Notes: a model not told the origin generated them from the sequence alone. Numbered from the stretch's first letter, positions 16,082 to 24,931 are shown. The stretch is DNA of 64,000 nt from Paractinoplanes pyxinae (GCF_026626335.1 NZ_JAPNTZ010000021.1:62001-126000), one strand, 5' to 3'. Program-made: numbers and translations.

Positions 16082-17809
16082 CTAATGGGACTTCGATGTG
16101 CGGTCGGGAGTGTGGATCTCTTCGTCGGTCAGCGGGCCCGCGCCGACCTCACCCGGGACGCCCATGCTGTTCTCGGCGGCCAGAGCGTCGTCGGCCCGTT
16201 GCTGCTGGGCCGAGCGCATGCTGAGCGGGATCTCGGGCAGGAAGAAGACCACGATCAGGCCGACCACCATGACCGCCAGGGCCAGCAGGAACACCACCTG
16301 GATGCCGTCGGAGAAGCCGACCTTGTACGGGTGGGTGAGGACGTCGGGCAGGCTGTTGAGCCACGACGTGTCGTCCTGCTGCCCGGCGGCCTGCTGCAAC
16401 ACCTGCGCCTGAGCCGGGTTGGCCGCCAGAGCCTGCTGGAACTCCGGTGTGCCCTGCGCGGTGGTGAAGGCACTGCCGATCTTGTTGGGCAGGACGTTGA
16501 ACAGCACCGACAGGAAGACGGCGGTGCCGAGCGTGCCGCCCATCGAGCGGAAGAACGTCACCGAGCTGGTGGCCACGCCGATCTCGCGCGGGGACACCGC
16601 GTTCTGCACGGCGGTGATCATCGGCTGCATGTTGCCGCCCAGGCCGAGGCCCATCAGCACCATGATCAGCATGACCCGCCAGAGCGGGGTGTCGGCGCCG
16701 ATCGTGGCGAACAGGGCCAGCGCGGCCACCATGAGCGTGCTGCCGATGATCGGGAAGATGCGGTAGCGGCCGGTGCGGGCGATCAGCTGACCCGAGATGA
16801 TCGAGCCGGACATGATGCCGAACACGAACGGGATCATCTGCAGGCCGGCCAGCGTGGCCGAGGAGCCCTTGACGATCTGCAAGTACAGCGGGACGGTCAT
16901 CAGGCCGCCGAACATGGCCATGCCCAGGATGGTGCTGGAGGTGGCGCCGACGGCGATGGTCCGGTTGCGGAACAGCCGGATCGGCAGCAGCGCCTCGTCC
17001 CCGTACGCCCGCTCGGCCAGCACGAAGGCGACCAGGCCGATCGCGCCGATGATGTAGCAGAGGAAGGCCCGGCCGGAGTCCCAGCCCCAGGCGCGGCCCT
17101 GCTCGGCGATGGTCAGCAGCGGCACCAGGCCGACGATCAGGGCGACCGCGCCGGGCCAGTCGATGCGGTGGTCGACGCGCGTGTGCGGCAGGTGCAGCAC
17201 CCGGGCCACCACGACCATGGCGGCGATGCCGATCGGGACGTTCAGGTAGAAGACCCAGCGCCAGCCGTCGACCCACAGAATGTTGTCGGCGCCGGCGAAG
17301 AAGCCGCCCAGGATCGGGCCGAGCACGCTCGCCGTACCGAAAACAGCCAGGAAGTAGCCCTGGTACTTGGCGCGCTCGCGGGGCGGGACGATGTCGCCGA
17401 TGATGGCCAGCGCCAGCGACATGAGGCCGCCGGCGCCGATGCCCTGGATGGCCCGGAACGCGGCCAGCTCGTACATGTTCTGCGAGAGGCCGCAGAGGAA
17501 CGAGCCGACGACGAAGATGCCGATCGCGAACAGGAAGAACGGGCGCCGGCCGTAGAGGTCGGAGAGCTTGCCGTAGAGCGGCGTCGAGATCGTCGAGGTG
17601 ATCAGGAACGCCGTGGTGGCCCAGGCCTGGATGTCGAAGCCGTGCAGGTCGTCGGCGATCGTGCGGGTCGCCGTGGCCATGATCGTCTGGTCCAGCGCGG
17701 CCAGGAACATGCCCATCATGAGGCCGGCCAGGATCGTCAGGATCTGGCGATGCGTGAATTCCGTCGACGCCCGCGCGGGCGCGGCGGCGGTGGAGTCGGA
17801 GTTGCTCAC
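16082..17809 (-). CDS. EmrB/QacA-type MFS drug exporter (DHA2 family)
   Basis: Proton-driven multidrug exporter of 575 residues with 14 predicted transmembrane segments. Signatures include LDQTIMATATRTIADDL in helix 1 (motif D1), GKLSDLYGRRP (motif A) near residue 79, and the motif C segment VFGTASVLGPILGGFF near 150. A large extracellular loop (about 425-480, rich in Gln and Ala) lies before the last helix, and a cytoplasmic tail ends DEEIHTPDRT. The start overlaps the upstream MarR stop by 4 bp, so the regulator and exporter form one operon, as is usual for such pairs. Confidence 0.92.
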   Translation of the reverse strand: MSNSDSTAAAPARASTEFTHRQILTILAGLMMGMFLAALDQTIMATATRTIADDLHGFDIQAWATTAFLITSTISTPLYGKLSDLYGRRPFFLFAIGIFVVGSFLCGLSQNMYELAAFRAIQGIGAGGLMSLALAIIGDIVPPRERAKYQGYFLAVFGTASVLGPILGGFFAGADNILWVDGWRWVFYLNVPIGIAAMVVVARVLHLPHTRVDHRIDWPGAVALIVGLVPLLTIAEQGRAWGWDSGRAFLCYIIGAIGLVAFVLAERAYGDEALLPIRLFRNRTIAVGATSSTILGMAMFGGLMTVPLYLQIVKGSSATLAGLQMIPFVFGIMSGSIISGQLIARTGRYRIFPIIGSTLMVAALALFATIGADTPLWRVMLIMVLMGLGLGGNMQPMITAVQNAVSPREIGVATSSVTFFRSMGGTLGTAVFLSVLFNVLPNKIGSAFTTAQGTPEFQQALAANPAQAQVLQQAAGQQDDTSWLNSLPDVLTHPYKVGFSDGIQVVFLLALAVMVVGLIVVFFLPEIPLSMRSAQQQRADDALAAENSMGVPGEVGAGPLTDEEIHTPDRTSKSH

Positions 17810-18276
17810 ACGTTCTCCCGAGGTGGGGCGAGGCGGGCCTCGACCGAGCTGTTGAATTCTGAGAAGAGGCCGGCGAAGGTGGCGGCCTGGCCCGGGGGCC
17901 AGTCGCTCAGCACGTCGCGCAGCCAGGCCGAACGTGCCTCTTCGAGCCGTTCGACGGCGGCAAGGCCCGCGTCGGTGATCGCGAGCCGGGAGGCGCGGCC
18001 GTCACCGGGGTCGGCCTCGCGGCGGGCGAGACCGGCCTTGACCAGCTGGGCGACCTGCCGGCTGATCGTCGACGGGTCGGCCTGTTTGATCTCGGCGAGA
18101 TCGGTGGCCCGCATCGGACCCCGATAGCGCAGCGGAAACAGGTGCATCAGCGCCGAGAACTCCGCACCCAGATCCCCGACATTGAGCATGCCCCGGGCCC
18201 GGGCCATGAGCCGGTGGAACCGCACAAGTTCGTCGGCGATCCGGGGGATCGCGTCACCGGTGTCTGATTCGCGCAC
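17806..18276 (-). CDS. MarR-family transcriptional regulator
   Basis: A 156-residue dimeric winged-helix repressor. The helix-turn-helix is MRATDLAEIKQADPSTISRQ (about 60-80), followed by VAQLVKAGLARREADPGDGR, whose DxR wing is characteristic of MarR. The GTG start at 18276 was used; no upstream alternative fits. It is translationally coupled to the exporter gene and most likely represses both through the palindrome at 18310-18322. The inducing ligand is not known. Confidence 0.9.
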   Translation of the reverse strand: MRESDTGDAIPRIADELVRFHRLMARARGMLNVGDLGAEFSALMHLFPLRYRGPMRATDLAEIKQADPSTISRQVAQLVKAGLARREADPGDGRASRLAITDAGLAAVERLEEARSAWLRDVLSDWPPGQAATFAGLFSEFNSSVEARLAPPRENV

Positions 18277-18309
18277 GTGTCTGCCTAGAGAAGAGGGACA
18301 GGAAGATGC

Positions 18310-18322
18310 GTGTAGCCTACAA
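18310..18322. promoter_or_regulatory. candidate MarR operator
   Basis: TGTAG-C-CTACA is a perfect inverted repeat around one central base, about 35 bp upstream of the MarR start codon. MarR repressors usually bind such short palindromes over their own promoter. Confidence 0.5.
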
Positions 18323-18344
18323 CTACTTGGGCGGTGAAACTAAC

Positions 18345-18947
18345 TCAGCGCATCCGCCAAACCGCTGTGACGAGCGTCTCGGTCTCCTCCAGGGCGGCCG
18401 GCACCGGCACGGGATATTCGGCTACCCGCTCGAAGAGCCGATCCGGGAAGTACCCCCGTCCGGGGTCGCCAACCAGGACGTAAGCCGAATTTCGGCGGGC
18501 CGCGCGCAGTCGCTGGGTCATCTCCGCCGCGACCGTGGGGCTGTAGAAGACGTCACCAGCTAGCAGTACGTCCGGGCGGGCGTCGGGTTGCTCACGAAGC
18601 GTGACGTTGTTGGCGGCCGCGTTGGCCTGGGCAGCAGCGACAGCGGCCGGATCGAGGTCGGTCGCGGCCACCTCCGCCGCGCCGGCCCGGGCAGCGGCGA
18701 TCGCGGCCACGCCGCTTCCGGTGGCCAGGTCGTGCACCTTGAGTCCGGCCACCGTCTCCGGATGATCGAGCAGATAGCGGGCGAGGGCCTGACCGCCCGC
18801 CCAGGCGAAGGCCCAGAACGGCGGGGGCTCGTCGCTGCGGAACTCGCCGCCCGCCGCATCGAACAGGCCCGCCGACGAGTCGGCCAGGAAAAGCGAGATT
18901 TCCGGTACGAGGGGCAGGGGGCGCAGGGCTGTGGGCGGTGCGGGCAC
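18345..18947 (-). CDS. class I SAM-dependent methyltransferase (NNMT/PrmA-like)
   Basis: A 200-residue cytoplasmic methyltransferase. PPPFWAFAWAGGQALARYLL stands before the SAM-binding motif VHDLATGSGVAAIAAARAGA (about 72-92), then VAATDLDPAAVAAAQANA (motif II) and DVLLAGDVFYSPTVA (motif IV/post-II). This order and the FWAFAWAGGQALA block resemble the nicotinamide N-methyltransferase/ETFB lysine methyltransferase branch, which modifies protein lysines; the substrate here is not known. GTG start at 18947. It ends near the MarR operator and is transcribed in the same direction as the MarR operon. Confidence 0.8.
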   Translation of the reverse strand: MPAPPTALRPLPLVPEISLFLADSSAGLFDAAGGEFRSDEPPPFWAFAWAGGQALARYLLDHPETVAGLKVHDLATGSGVAAIAAARAGAAEVAATDLDPAAVAAAQANAAANNVTLREQPDARPDVLLAGDVFYSPTVAAEMTQRLRAARRNSAYVLVGDPGRGYFPDRLFERVAEYPVPVPAALEETETLVTAVWRMR

Positions 18948-18983
18948 GCGTCGATTCTGCGCCGAAAGGCTCTGCCGTGTCGG

Positions 18984-19475
18984 CTAAGCGGCCTGGGGTG
19001 CGTCGGTGGGGCGGGTGGTGGCCAGCTTGGCGCTGTATTCGGCGCGGGCCTCGGCCGCCCAGGGCTCGTTCTCGTCCTCGAGCAGCGGGCGGGTGGCGAG
19101 GAAGGCGGCCGCGGTCAGCGGCTTGACGGCGCGCTCGGCCGGGCGGCCCTGGGCCGCGGCGACCAGCTCGTCGAAGCGGGCGACGTCGACCCGGACCCGC
19201 TCGGGGTTGAGGAACCAGCGGCCGGCCTCGCGGCGGACCACGGAGTCGCGCGGTGTCGCATCCGGCTCCAGTTTGGTGCGCAGGACCGACATGTCGCTTT
19301 CGACGCTCTTCTTCTTTTCCCCCAGCAGGCCGGCCAGCTCCGAGGTGGACATTTCGCCCCGCAGGGCGAGAAGGGCCAGGATGTGCCGGGGGTGGTCGCC
19401 GCCGAAGTCGGTTCCAGTCAGGACGACGCCCCTGGTCCGGACCTCGACCCGGCCGAAGAGCTGGATGTCGAACAT
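18984..19475 (-). CDS. SARP/AfsR-like DNA-binding regulator, short form
   Basis: About 163 residues from ATG 19475. FDIQLFGRVEVRTRGVVLTG is the start of the OmpR-type winged helix seen in SARPs; HPRHILALLALRGEMSTSEL and LAGLLGEKKKSVESDMSVLR form the recognition region. After the wing (SVVRREAGRWFLNPERVRVD) comes VARFDELVAAA, the first helix of a BTAD domain, but the rest of BTAD is missing or very short. No biosynthetic gene cluster is adjacent, so it may be an orphan regulator. An upstream in-frame start at 19538 exists but adds no conserved sequence. Confidence 0.65.
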   Translation of the reverse strand: MFDIQLFGRVEVRTRGVVLTGTDFGGDHPRHILALLALRGEMSTSELAGLLGEKKKSVESDMSVLRTKLEPDATPRDSVVRREAGRWFLNPERVRVDVARFDELVAAAQGRPAERAVKPLTAAAFLATRPLLEDENEPWAAEARAEYSAKLATTRPTDAPQAA

Positions 19476-19695
19476 ATTTCGGAACTCTGCTGGCGCGGGA
19501 CTCGTGGCAGCAAGCCCCAATGCGGGGGGTGGTCTCACCCGAAAGACTGGTTATCGCGGCCGCTCGGACTCAACCGCTCGTCGGGTGTACCGGCCGGGCC
19601 GAGCCGGGGCGGTGCACCACCAGCCTGTTGGTAGGGCAAAGATGAGAGCTGATACTCCTTAGAATTCCACGGTCGGACTCGGTGAAAGGTGGCGC

Positions 19696-20352
19696 ATGAC
19701 TAACGGCGATGCGATCAGCGTGCTCGTCGTCGACGGCCACCAGACGTTTGCCGAGCTGCTCGGACACGCTCTGGCCGGGCAGCCCGACCTCAAGTACGTG
19801 GGCCACGCGCTCACCGGGGCCGAGGCCCTGCGGCTCGCCGCCGAGCTGCGTCCCGACGTGATACTGCTCGACCCGGATTTGTCCGATGCGGACGGAATTG
19901 CGATCGCGGAACTGCTGCGCGTACGCCAACCGGACACTCGTGTGGTGATCCTCACTGCCAGCGATGAGTCGGCCCTCGTCGGCCGGGCCACCGCGGCGGG
20001 CGCGGCCGGGTTCCTGTCGAAGAACGGCGCTCTCGGCGATGTGCTGAATGCGCTGCGTACGGCTCACGGCGGCGGCATGACGGTGTCGACCGACATCCTG
20101 GCCCGGCTGCTGCGCAGCACCAGCCCGGTGGTCGGCCCGCGTGGCGGCGGCCTCACCGCCCGTGAGGACGAGGTGCTGCAGCTCATGGCGGCCGGGCTGG
20201 ACGCCCGGGCCATCGCCCGGCGGCTCGGCATCAGCCTGCACACCTGCCGCGGCTACGTGAAGGCGGTGCTGGCCAAGCTGGGCGCGCACAGCCAGCTCGA
20301 GGCGGTGGCGATCGCCACCCGGCGTGGCCTGGTGCGCCCCAACCGGCAGTAA
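19696..20352 (+). CDS. NarL/LuxR-type response regulator (altered acidic pocket)
   Basis: A 218-residue regulator with an N-terminal receiver domain and a C-terminal LuxR helix-turn-helix. In the receiver, ISVLVVDGHQTFAELL carries Gly where the second Asp of the usual DD pair stands; the phosphoacceptor is probably the Asp in VILLDPDLSDADG; Thr and Lys occur in VILTASDE and GFLSKNG. The output domain shows LTAREDEVLQLMAAGLDARA and LGISLHTCRGYVKAVLAKLG. No sensor kinase gene is adjacent. The altered pocket could weaken Mg-dependent phosphorylation. Confidence 0.85.
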   Translation: MTNGDAISVLVVDGHQTFAELLGHALAGQPDLKYVGHALTGAEALRLAAELRPDVILLDPDLSDADGIAIAELLRVRQPDTRVVILTASDESALVGRATAAGAAGFLSKNGALGDVLNALRTAHGGGMTVSTDILARLLRSTSPVVGPRGGGLTAREDEVLQLMAAGLDARAIARRLGISLHTCRGYVKAVLAKLGAHSQLEAVAIATRRGLVRPNRQ

Positions 20353-20452
20353 CCCTAAGTAGTTCTGCTCGGTACTCATCCGGGAAGACGCGAAATCCGT
20401 ACCTGTTTCCGGGATGGCGCGCGACAGGGCGCCGGCAGGGGAAGGGCTTCGC

Positions 20453-22279
20453 GTGGACCGAACAGCAGCTGACCGAGCAGCGGCTGGTGGGACACCGTCC
20501 GATGTGGCGGTGGCCGAGCCGTCGGCACCGGGATCGCCTGGCGGCGGCTCCCGCGACACTGTTTACCGTCGGCCACCGGCTCGTCCGGCGTCCGACCCGC
20601 CCATGTGGTTCGGGGAATCCGCCGCGACCACAACCGGTGAGGCCGCGCCCGGCGCGACGACCTCGAGTGAGAAGCCGGCGCCCGACTACGGTCCGGCCAC
20701 GCCGGCCGGCACCAGCCGCACCTCGTTCGGCTTCACGTCGGGGCCGATTTCGCCGGTACGCCACCCGGCCTCACCCACGTCGCCGGCTGCTCCGTCGGTG
20801 GCGCCCGCGTCACCGGCCCCGACCGGCACGACGCCCTCCGACCTTCCGGTACGCCGCGTGACCAAAGCCGGCTCCGTCAGCACCGCTCCAGACAGCGCAG
20901 GCTTCGCCGGCGCGAGCTCCAGCGGCGCCGGTTTCGGCGGCGCGAGTTCCAGCAGTGCCGGTTTCGGCGGCGCGGACTCTGGTGACGCCGGTTTCGGCGG
21001 CGCGGGTGCCAGCAGCGCGGGTTTCAGCGGTGCGAGTTCCGGCGGCGCGGGCTATGGCACTGCAGGCTCCAGCAACGCGGGCGTTGGCACTGCCCGCTCG
21101 AGCGGCGCGGGCTTTGACAGTGCGGGCTCCGGAGGTGTCGGCTTTGGCACTGCAGGCTCGGGCGGCGCGGGCTTTGGCACTGCGGGCTCCAGCGGCGTGG
21201 GTTTCGGCAGCGGGGGCTCCAGTGCGGGCTTCGGCACCGCGGGCTCCAGCAGTGCGGGCTTCGGCGGGGCGGGCTTCGGGAACACGGGCGAGCAGCGGCG
21301 CTTCGACGCCACGGGTGAGCAGCGGCGATTCGACGGCACGGAGCAGCGGCGTTTCGACGGCACTGGGGAGCAGCGGCGGATCGGGAACACCGGGGAGATG
21401 CGTCGCGTCGGTGACACCGGGGAGTTCCGCCGGTTCCTCGACGCCAGCGAGCCGGCGTCCGTTCCCGAGGCGGCCGACCGCCGGCAGGCTGGGCCGCCGT
21501 CGCGGGGTGCCGCTATTCCGGAGCCGCCGCGTCAGTCGCGGGCAGTCACCGTCGGCATCGTGCTGATGAGCTTGTTCGTGTTGATCGCGGGGGGCATCGT
21601 CGGCGTCGTCTACTTCACCGGCAACGACGACGACCTCGACTCGGTGCTGCAGCTCGGCGCGGGGGAGTCCGGCAAGCGGACGGTGAGCGCCCCGCTCGAC
21701 AACCGCAGCCGGGCCAGCTTCGAGATGCTGGCCGCCACCAACCGGGTCAACGTCACGATCGGTGAGCTCGGCGACGACTTGTTCCGCATCTCGACCCCCG
21801 AGGACGCGGGCTTCCTGCCCAGCCCCGTGCTGCGCAACGACGACCTCAAGCTGCAGGTAACCAAAGACGGCGACGGCACCGGCGGGGTGATCGACGTGGT
21901 GCTGGCGGCCAAGGTGCGCTGGGCGGTGCGGCTCTCCGGCTATGCCGAGGAGCAGATGATCGACCTCAGCGGCGGGCAGGTCAGCGGGGTCGAGATGGTC
22001 GGCGGGATGCGTTCCGCGCAGCTGACCCTGGCCCGCCCGGACGGCACCGTGCCGATCAAGGTCAACGGCGCGGTCGAGAAGCTGGTCGTGAAGTCGCCGG
22101 CCGGCAGCCCGGTGCGGGTCAAGGTGGGCGGCGGCGCCAAGTCCGTGCGGGCCGGCAACCGTACGATCAAGGACGTTCCGCCCGGCTCGACGCTCACGCC
22201 GAAGAACTGGGCGGTGCCGAACCGCTACGACGTCGGGGCGGGCGCCCCTATCAGTGCGCTGACTGTGGAAAACGGCTGA
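20453..22279 (+). CDS. repeat-rich single-pass membrane protein
   Basis: About 608 residues from GTG 20453, chosen because AGGGGAAGGG stands six bases upstream; an ATG at 20414 lacks one. Layout: disordered Pro/Ala/Ser-rich N-terminus (1-147), 12 to 13 decapeptide repeats of the type AGFGTAGSSG (about 149-276), six TGEQRRFDG-type repeats (about 278-330), a linker, one transmembrane helix (TVGIVLMSLFVLIAGGIVGVV, about 364-384), then an extracytoplasmic domain of about 220 residues rich in beta strands (ends ISALTVENG). The latter is DUF4097-like in style, but not identified. N-terminus in, C-terminus out is predicted. Function unknown. Confidence 0.7.
   Translation: MDRTAADRAAAGGTPSDVAVAEPSAPGSPGGGSRDTVYRRPPARPASDPPMWFGESAATTTGEAAPGATTSSEKPAPDYGPATPAGTSRTSFGFTSGPISPVRHPASPTSPAAPSVAPASPAPTGTTPSDLPVRRVTKAGSVSTAPDSAGFAGASSSGAGFGGASSSSAGFGGADSGDAGFGGAGASSAGFSGASSGGAGYGTAGSSNAGVGTARSSGAGFDSAGSGGVGFGTAGSGGAGFGTAGSSGVGFGSGGSSAGFGTAGSSSAGFGGAGFGNTGEQRRFDATGEQRRFDGTEQRRFDGTGEQRRIGNTGEMRRVGDTGEFRRFLDASEPASVPEAADRRQAGPPSRGAAIPEPPRQSRAVTVGIVLMSLFVLIAGGIVGVVYFTGNDDDLDSVLQLGAGESGKRTVSAPLDNRSRASFEMLAATNRVNVTIGELGDDLFRISTPEDAGFLPSPVLRNDDLKLQVTKDGDGTGGVIDVVLAAKVRWAVRLSGYAEEQMIDLSGGQVSGVEMVGGMRSAQLTLARPDGTVPIKVNGAVEKLVVKSPAGSPVRVKVGGGAKSVRAGNRTIKDVPPGSTLTPKNWAVPNRYDVGAGAPISALTVENG
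20897..21280 (+). repeat. 30-bp tandem repeats coding a Gly/Ser/Ala/Phe decapeptide
   Basis: About 12.8 units of 30 bp code AGF(G)(G/T)A(G/S)SS(G/S) variants in frame; two units are 27 bp. Each has an aromatic Phe (Tyr once, Val once) at position 3. Such runs can expand or contract by slippage. Confidence 0.85.
21284..21442 (+). repeat. 27-bp tandem repeats coding TGEQRRFDG-type nonapeptides
   Basis: Six units, one of them 24 bp, code TGEQRRFDA, TGEQRRFDG, TEQRRFDG, TGEQRRIGN, TGEMRRVGD and TGEFRRFLD. The Arg-Arg pair is invariant. They join the Gly-rich array directly and are basic-acidic mixed. Confidence 0.85.
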
Positions 22280-22290
22280 TCGAGACAACA

Positions 22291-22323
22291 AAAGGAGCGC
22301 CCGGCCGAGCCGGGCGCTCCTTT
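22291..22323. terminator. 15-bp perfect hairpin terminator
   Basis: AAAGGAGCGCCCGGC and GCCGGGCGCTCCTTT enclose CGA. The A-tract and T-tract at the stem base make it work in both directions, between the convergent repeat-protein gene and serA. Confidence 0.85.
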
Positions 22324-22340
22324 ACTCCGTACGAAATAAT

Positions 22341-23558
22341 TCAGGAAAGCACGCGGAGGCGGACGGTCTGTTCCATCGACCGCAGCCGCTCCAGCACCTC
22401 GTCGCTGAAGCCGCCGCTGATGTCCGTGATCAGGTAGCCGTACTCGCCGCGGGTGCTCAGCAGCTGGCCCTCCACATTGACCTTGTGCTCGGCCAGAATG
22501 CTGTTGACCTGGGCCAGCACGCCCGGGGTGTTGATGTGCACGTGGCCGATGCGGCTCTGGCCGGCCTGCTCGGGCAGCCCCACGCCGGGCAGGTTGACGC
22601 TGAGCGTGGTGTTGCCCTCCTCGACGAACGAGGCCAGCTTGTTGGCCACGAAACCGCCGATGTCGGACTGCGCCTCCTCCGTCGACCCGCCGATGTGCGG
22701 GGTGAGGATGACGTTGGGCAGGCCGCGCAGCTCGGAGACGAACTCGTCGCCGCGGCCCTTGGGCTCGGTCGGGAAGACGTCGACCGCGGCGCCGGCCAGA
22801 TGGCCGCTCTCGAGTGCTTCGCGCAGGGCGACGTGGTCGACCACGATGCCGCGCGACAGGTTGAGGAACAGCGAGCCCTCGCGCATCCGCTTGAACTGCT
22901 CGGTGCCGAAGAAGCCGGCGTTGCCGGGGCGGCCGTCGACGTGGATGGTGACGACGTCGCTGGTCTCGAGCAGTTCCTCGATGGTGGCGCAGCGGTGGGC
23001 GTTGCTCAGCGCGAGCTTGTCGGCGGTGTCGTAGAAGGACACGTACATGCCGAGGTTTTCCGCCAGAACGGAGAGCTGGGTGCCGATGTTGCCGTAGCCG
23101 ATGATGCCGAGCCGGCGGCCCCGGATCTCGTGCGCGCCCTCGGCCGACTTGTCCCAGACGCCCTCGTGCATGAGCGCGTTCTTCTCGGTCAGCCGCCGGG
23201 TCATCGCGATGATCTCGGCGATGGCCAGCTCGACGACGGAGCGGGTGTTGGAGAACGGCGCGTTGAACACGGCGATGCCGTTGGCCGAGGCTGCGGTCAG
23301 GTCGATCTGGTCGGTGCCGATGCAGAAGGCGCCGATCGCGACGAGGCTGTCGGCCGCCTCGAGCACCTTGGCCGTGACCTTGGTCTTCGAGCGGATGCCG
23401 AGCAGGTGGACACCGCGGATGCGGGCGATCAGCTCGGACTCGTCGAGGGCGTTGCGGACGGACTCGACCTCGTATCCGGCCGACTCGAGCCGGGACACCG
23501 CGTCGGGATGGATGCTCTCCAACAGAAGGACTCGCACCTTGGCCTGGTCGGTCATCAT
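22341..23558 (-). CDS. serA: D-3-phosphoglycerate dehydrogenase
   Basis: NAD-dependent enzyme that oxidises 3-phosphoglycerate to phosphohydroxypyruvate, the first step of serine synthesis. About 405 residues. The substrate domain begins VRVLLLESIHPDAV; the NAD-binding motif is LGIIGYGNIGTQLSVLAE near residue 148; catalytic Arg in LNLSRG and His in ILTPHIGGST; the C-terminal ACT domain (about 335-405, HINTPGVLAQVNSILAEH) can bind serine. Length and single ACT domain match the E. coli type rather than the longer mycobacterial form. The ATGATG start at 23558 was chosen because an upstream extension (23600) has no conservation. Confidence 0.92.
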   Translation of the reverse strand: MMTDQAKVRVLLLESIHPDAVSRLESAGYEVESVRNALDESELIARIRGVHLLGIRSKTKVTAKVLEAADSLVAIGAFCIGTDQIDLTAASANGIAVFNAPFSNTRSVVELAIAEIIAMTRRLTEKNALMHEGVWDKSAEGAHEIRGRRLGIIGYGNIGTQLSVLAENLGMYVSFYDTADKLALSNAHRCATIEELLETSDVVTIHVDGRPGNAGFFGTEQFKRMREGSLFLNLSRGIVVDHVALREALESGHLAGAAVDVFPTEPKGRGDEFVSELRGLPNVILTPHIGGSTEEAQSDIGGFVANKLASFVEEGNTTLSVNLPGVGLPEQAGQSRIGHVHINTPGVLAQVNSILAEHKVNVEGQLLSTRGEYGYLITDISGGFSDEVLERLRSMEQTVRLRVLS

Positions 23559-23714
23559 GTTCCGTTCCGTGTGAGATTGGTGGCCTGCCCGGGCCGCCAC
23601 GCCGAAGCCCGACTACCCAGACTAGTGCCCGGTACGGCCTGCCCCCGGCCGGTGTGCTCGACCTCCCACCTGTTGCGCGGACGGCTTCGAATACGGATCT
23701 GACCGTTTCCGGGT

Positions 23715-24632
23715 TCAGCGGCCCAGTTCACGCCGTAGCCAGGGCAGCAGCTCGTCGGCCTGCCACCGCTGGAAGGCCCGGACGGAGGGCAGCCCCGGGG
23801 GCGGCGGGAGGCGCGAGATGTCCCGGAAGAACCCGGCCCACCCGGCGAAGACGTCGGTCACGATCCTCCGGTCGAGGCCCGCGATCACCCGTTCGGGATC
23901 GCCGCCGTGCACGGTGATGTTGAGGGCCAGCAGCACCCGGTCGAACCAGATGGGCGCGGTGGCGCCCCACGGCCAGTCGACGATCACGAACCGGCCGTCC
24001 GGGCGGACCAGCATGTTGTCGGCCCGGATGTCGCAGTGGGCCAGGGTGTTCCCGCCGCTCGAGGCGGCTAGTCCGCGCTCGGCGGCGGCGATGAGCTCGG
24101 GCAGGTGCGCGGCCGCCCACGGGTCGAGGTCGGCCGGCGGGTCGGCGGCCAGCCGTTGCCAGCCGCCGAAGCCCTCGGTGATCACCGCGGTCACGTCGGG
24201 CACGGTCAGGGGCGCCGGCGTGAGCGCGTCGGCCAGCTCGGCGAGCGCGGTCACGGCCGCGTCGATCTCGTCCTTCACCCATGGCGTACGAGGGTGGGCG
24301 CCCTCGATGTCCTCGAGGACCAGCACGACCCAGTCACCGTCGTCGAGCGAGCCGAGCACCCGCGGCGCCGGGACGTGGCCGGGCAGGGCCGAGGTGATCC
24401 GGATCTCTTGGCGGGCCAGTTCGGCCGAGCGCTCGTTGACGGCCGGGGTGACCGCCTTGACGAAGGCCCGGCGGCCGTCGGCGGTGCGCACCCGGTCGGC
24501 TGTGCCGGGGGAGAAGCCGCCGGTCTGCGACACGGCCTCGACCACCCGGCCGCCGACGATGCCCTCGACCCGCTCCCGCACGGCGGCGGGCAGATCACCC
24601 CAGCCGATCCTGGTTCCCGCTGCCATCACCAT
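23715..24632 (-). CDS. aminoglycoside phosphotransferase-fold kinase
   Basis: A 305-residue APH/ChoK-like kinase. The N-lobe shows TGGFSPGTADRVRT and the Lys in RRAFVKAV; the catalytic loop is LAHCDIRADNMLVR (near residue 200) with Asp and Asn, and the metal-binding Asp follows in FVIVDWPWGATAPIWFD. Such stand-alone proteins phosphorylate small molecules or antibiotics, but the substrate is unknown. An ATG-GTG-ATG start cluster (24632/24626) has no strong ribosome-binding site. It is 82 bp from the divergent short gene. Confidence 0.8.
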   Translation of the reverse strand: MVMAAGTRIGWGDLPAAVRERVEGIVGGRVVEAVSQTGGFSPGTADRVRTADGRRAFVKAVTPAVNERSAELARQEIRITSALPGHVPAPRVLGSLDDGDWVVLVLEDIEGAHPRTPWVKDEIDAAVTALAELADALTPAPLTVPDVTAVITEGFGGWQRLAADPPADLDPWAAAHLPELIAAAERGLAASSGGNTLAHCDIRADNMLVRPDGRFVIVDWPWGATAPIWFDRVLLALNITVHGGDPERVIAGLDRRIVTDVFAGWAGFFRDISRLPPPPGLPSVRAFQRWQADELLPWLRRELGR

Positions 24633-24706
24633 GGGGGCATCGTGACAGCCGGGCGCGGCCCGCGCGAAGGGGATTTTCTGTCGTACCCCCGCGGAAGAAT
24701 GCCGTC

Positions 24707-24931
24707 ATGTCACCGAGAATCAGCTGGAACGAGCCGCCGTCCACCACCGGGTCGCAGTCGTGGGAGGAACGCTTTCGCGCCGCCGTCGAGCAGTCGGTGC
24801 GCCGCCGCGAGGCCCGCTCGGCCGAGCGGCAGGAATTCGCCCGCCGCCGTGCCCACGGCCTGATCGACCGGAACGCGGCCCGGCTGGCCGAGGTCCGCCG
24901 CCACGCCCGGGCCCGGCGCGACACGGGCTGA
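24707..24931 (+). CDS. small Arg-rich hypothetical protein (74 aa)
   Basis: Starts MSPRISWNEPPSTTGSQSWE and continues as a charged helix with many Arg, Glu and Ala residues (about 20-72). Basic and probably alpha-helical. No family recognised. GCGGAAGAA stands a few bases before the ATG. The next transporter gene starts 42 bp downstream on the same strand. Confidence 0.5.
   Translation: MSPRISWNEPPSTTGSQSWEERFRAAVEQSVRRREARSAERQEFARRRAHGLIDRNAARLAEVRRHARARRDTG

Noticed and set aside
16052..18127. 691-codon plus-strand open frame opposite the EmrB-like exporter
   Set aside because: Mirror frame of the transporter; His/Asp/Gln-rich, no family features.
20897..21442. CRISPR array
   Set aside because: Repeats are contiguous, in frame and coding, with no spacers; no cas genes anywhere in the window.
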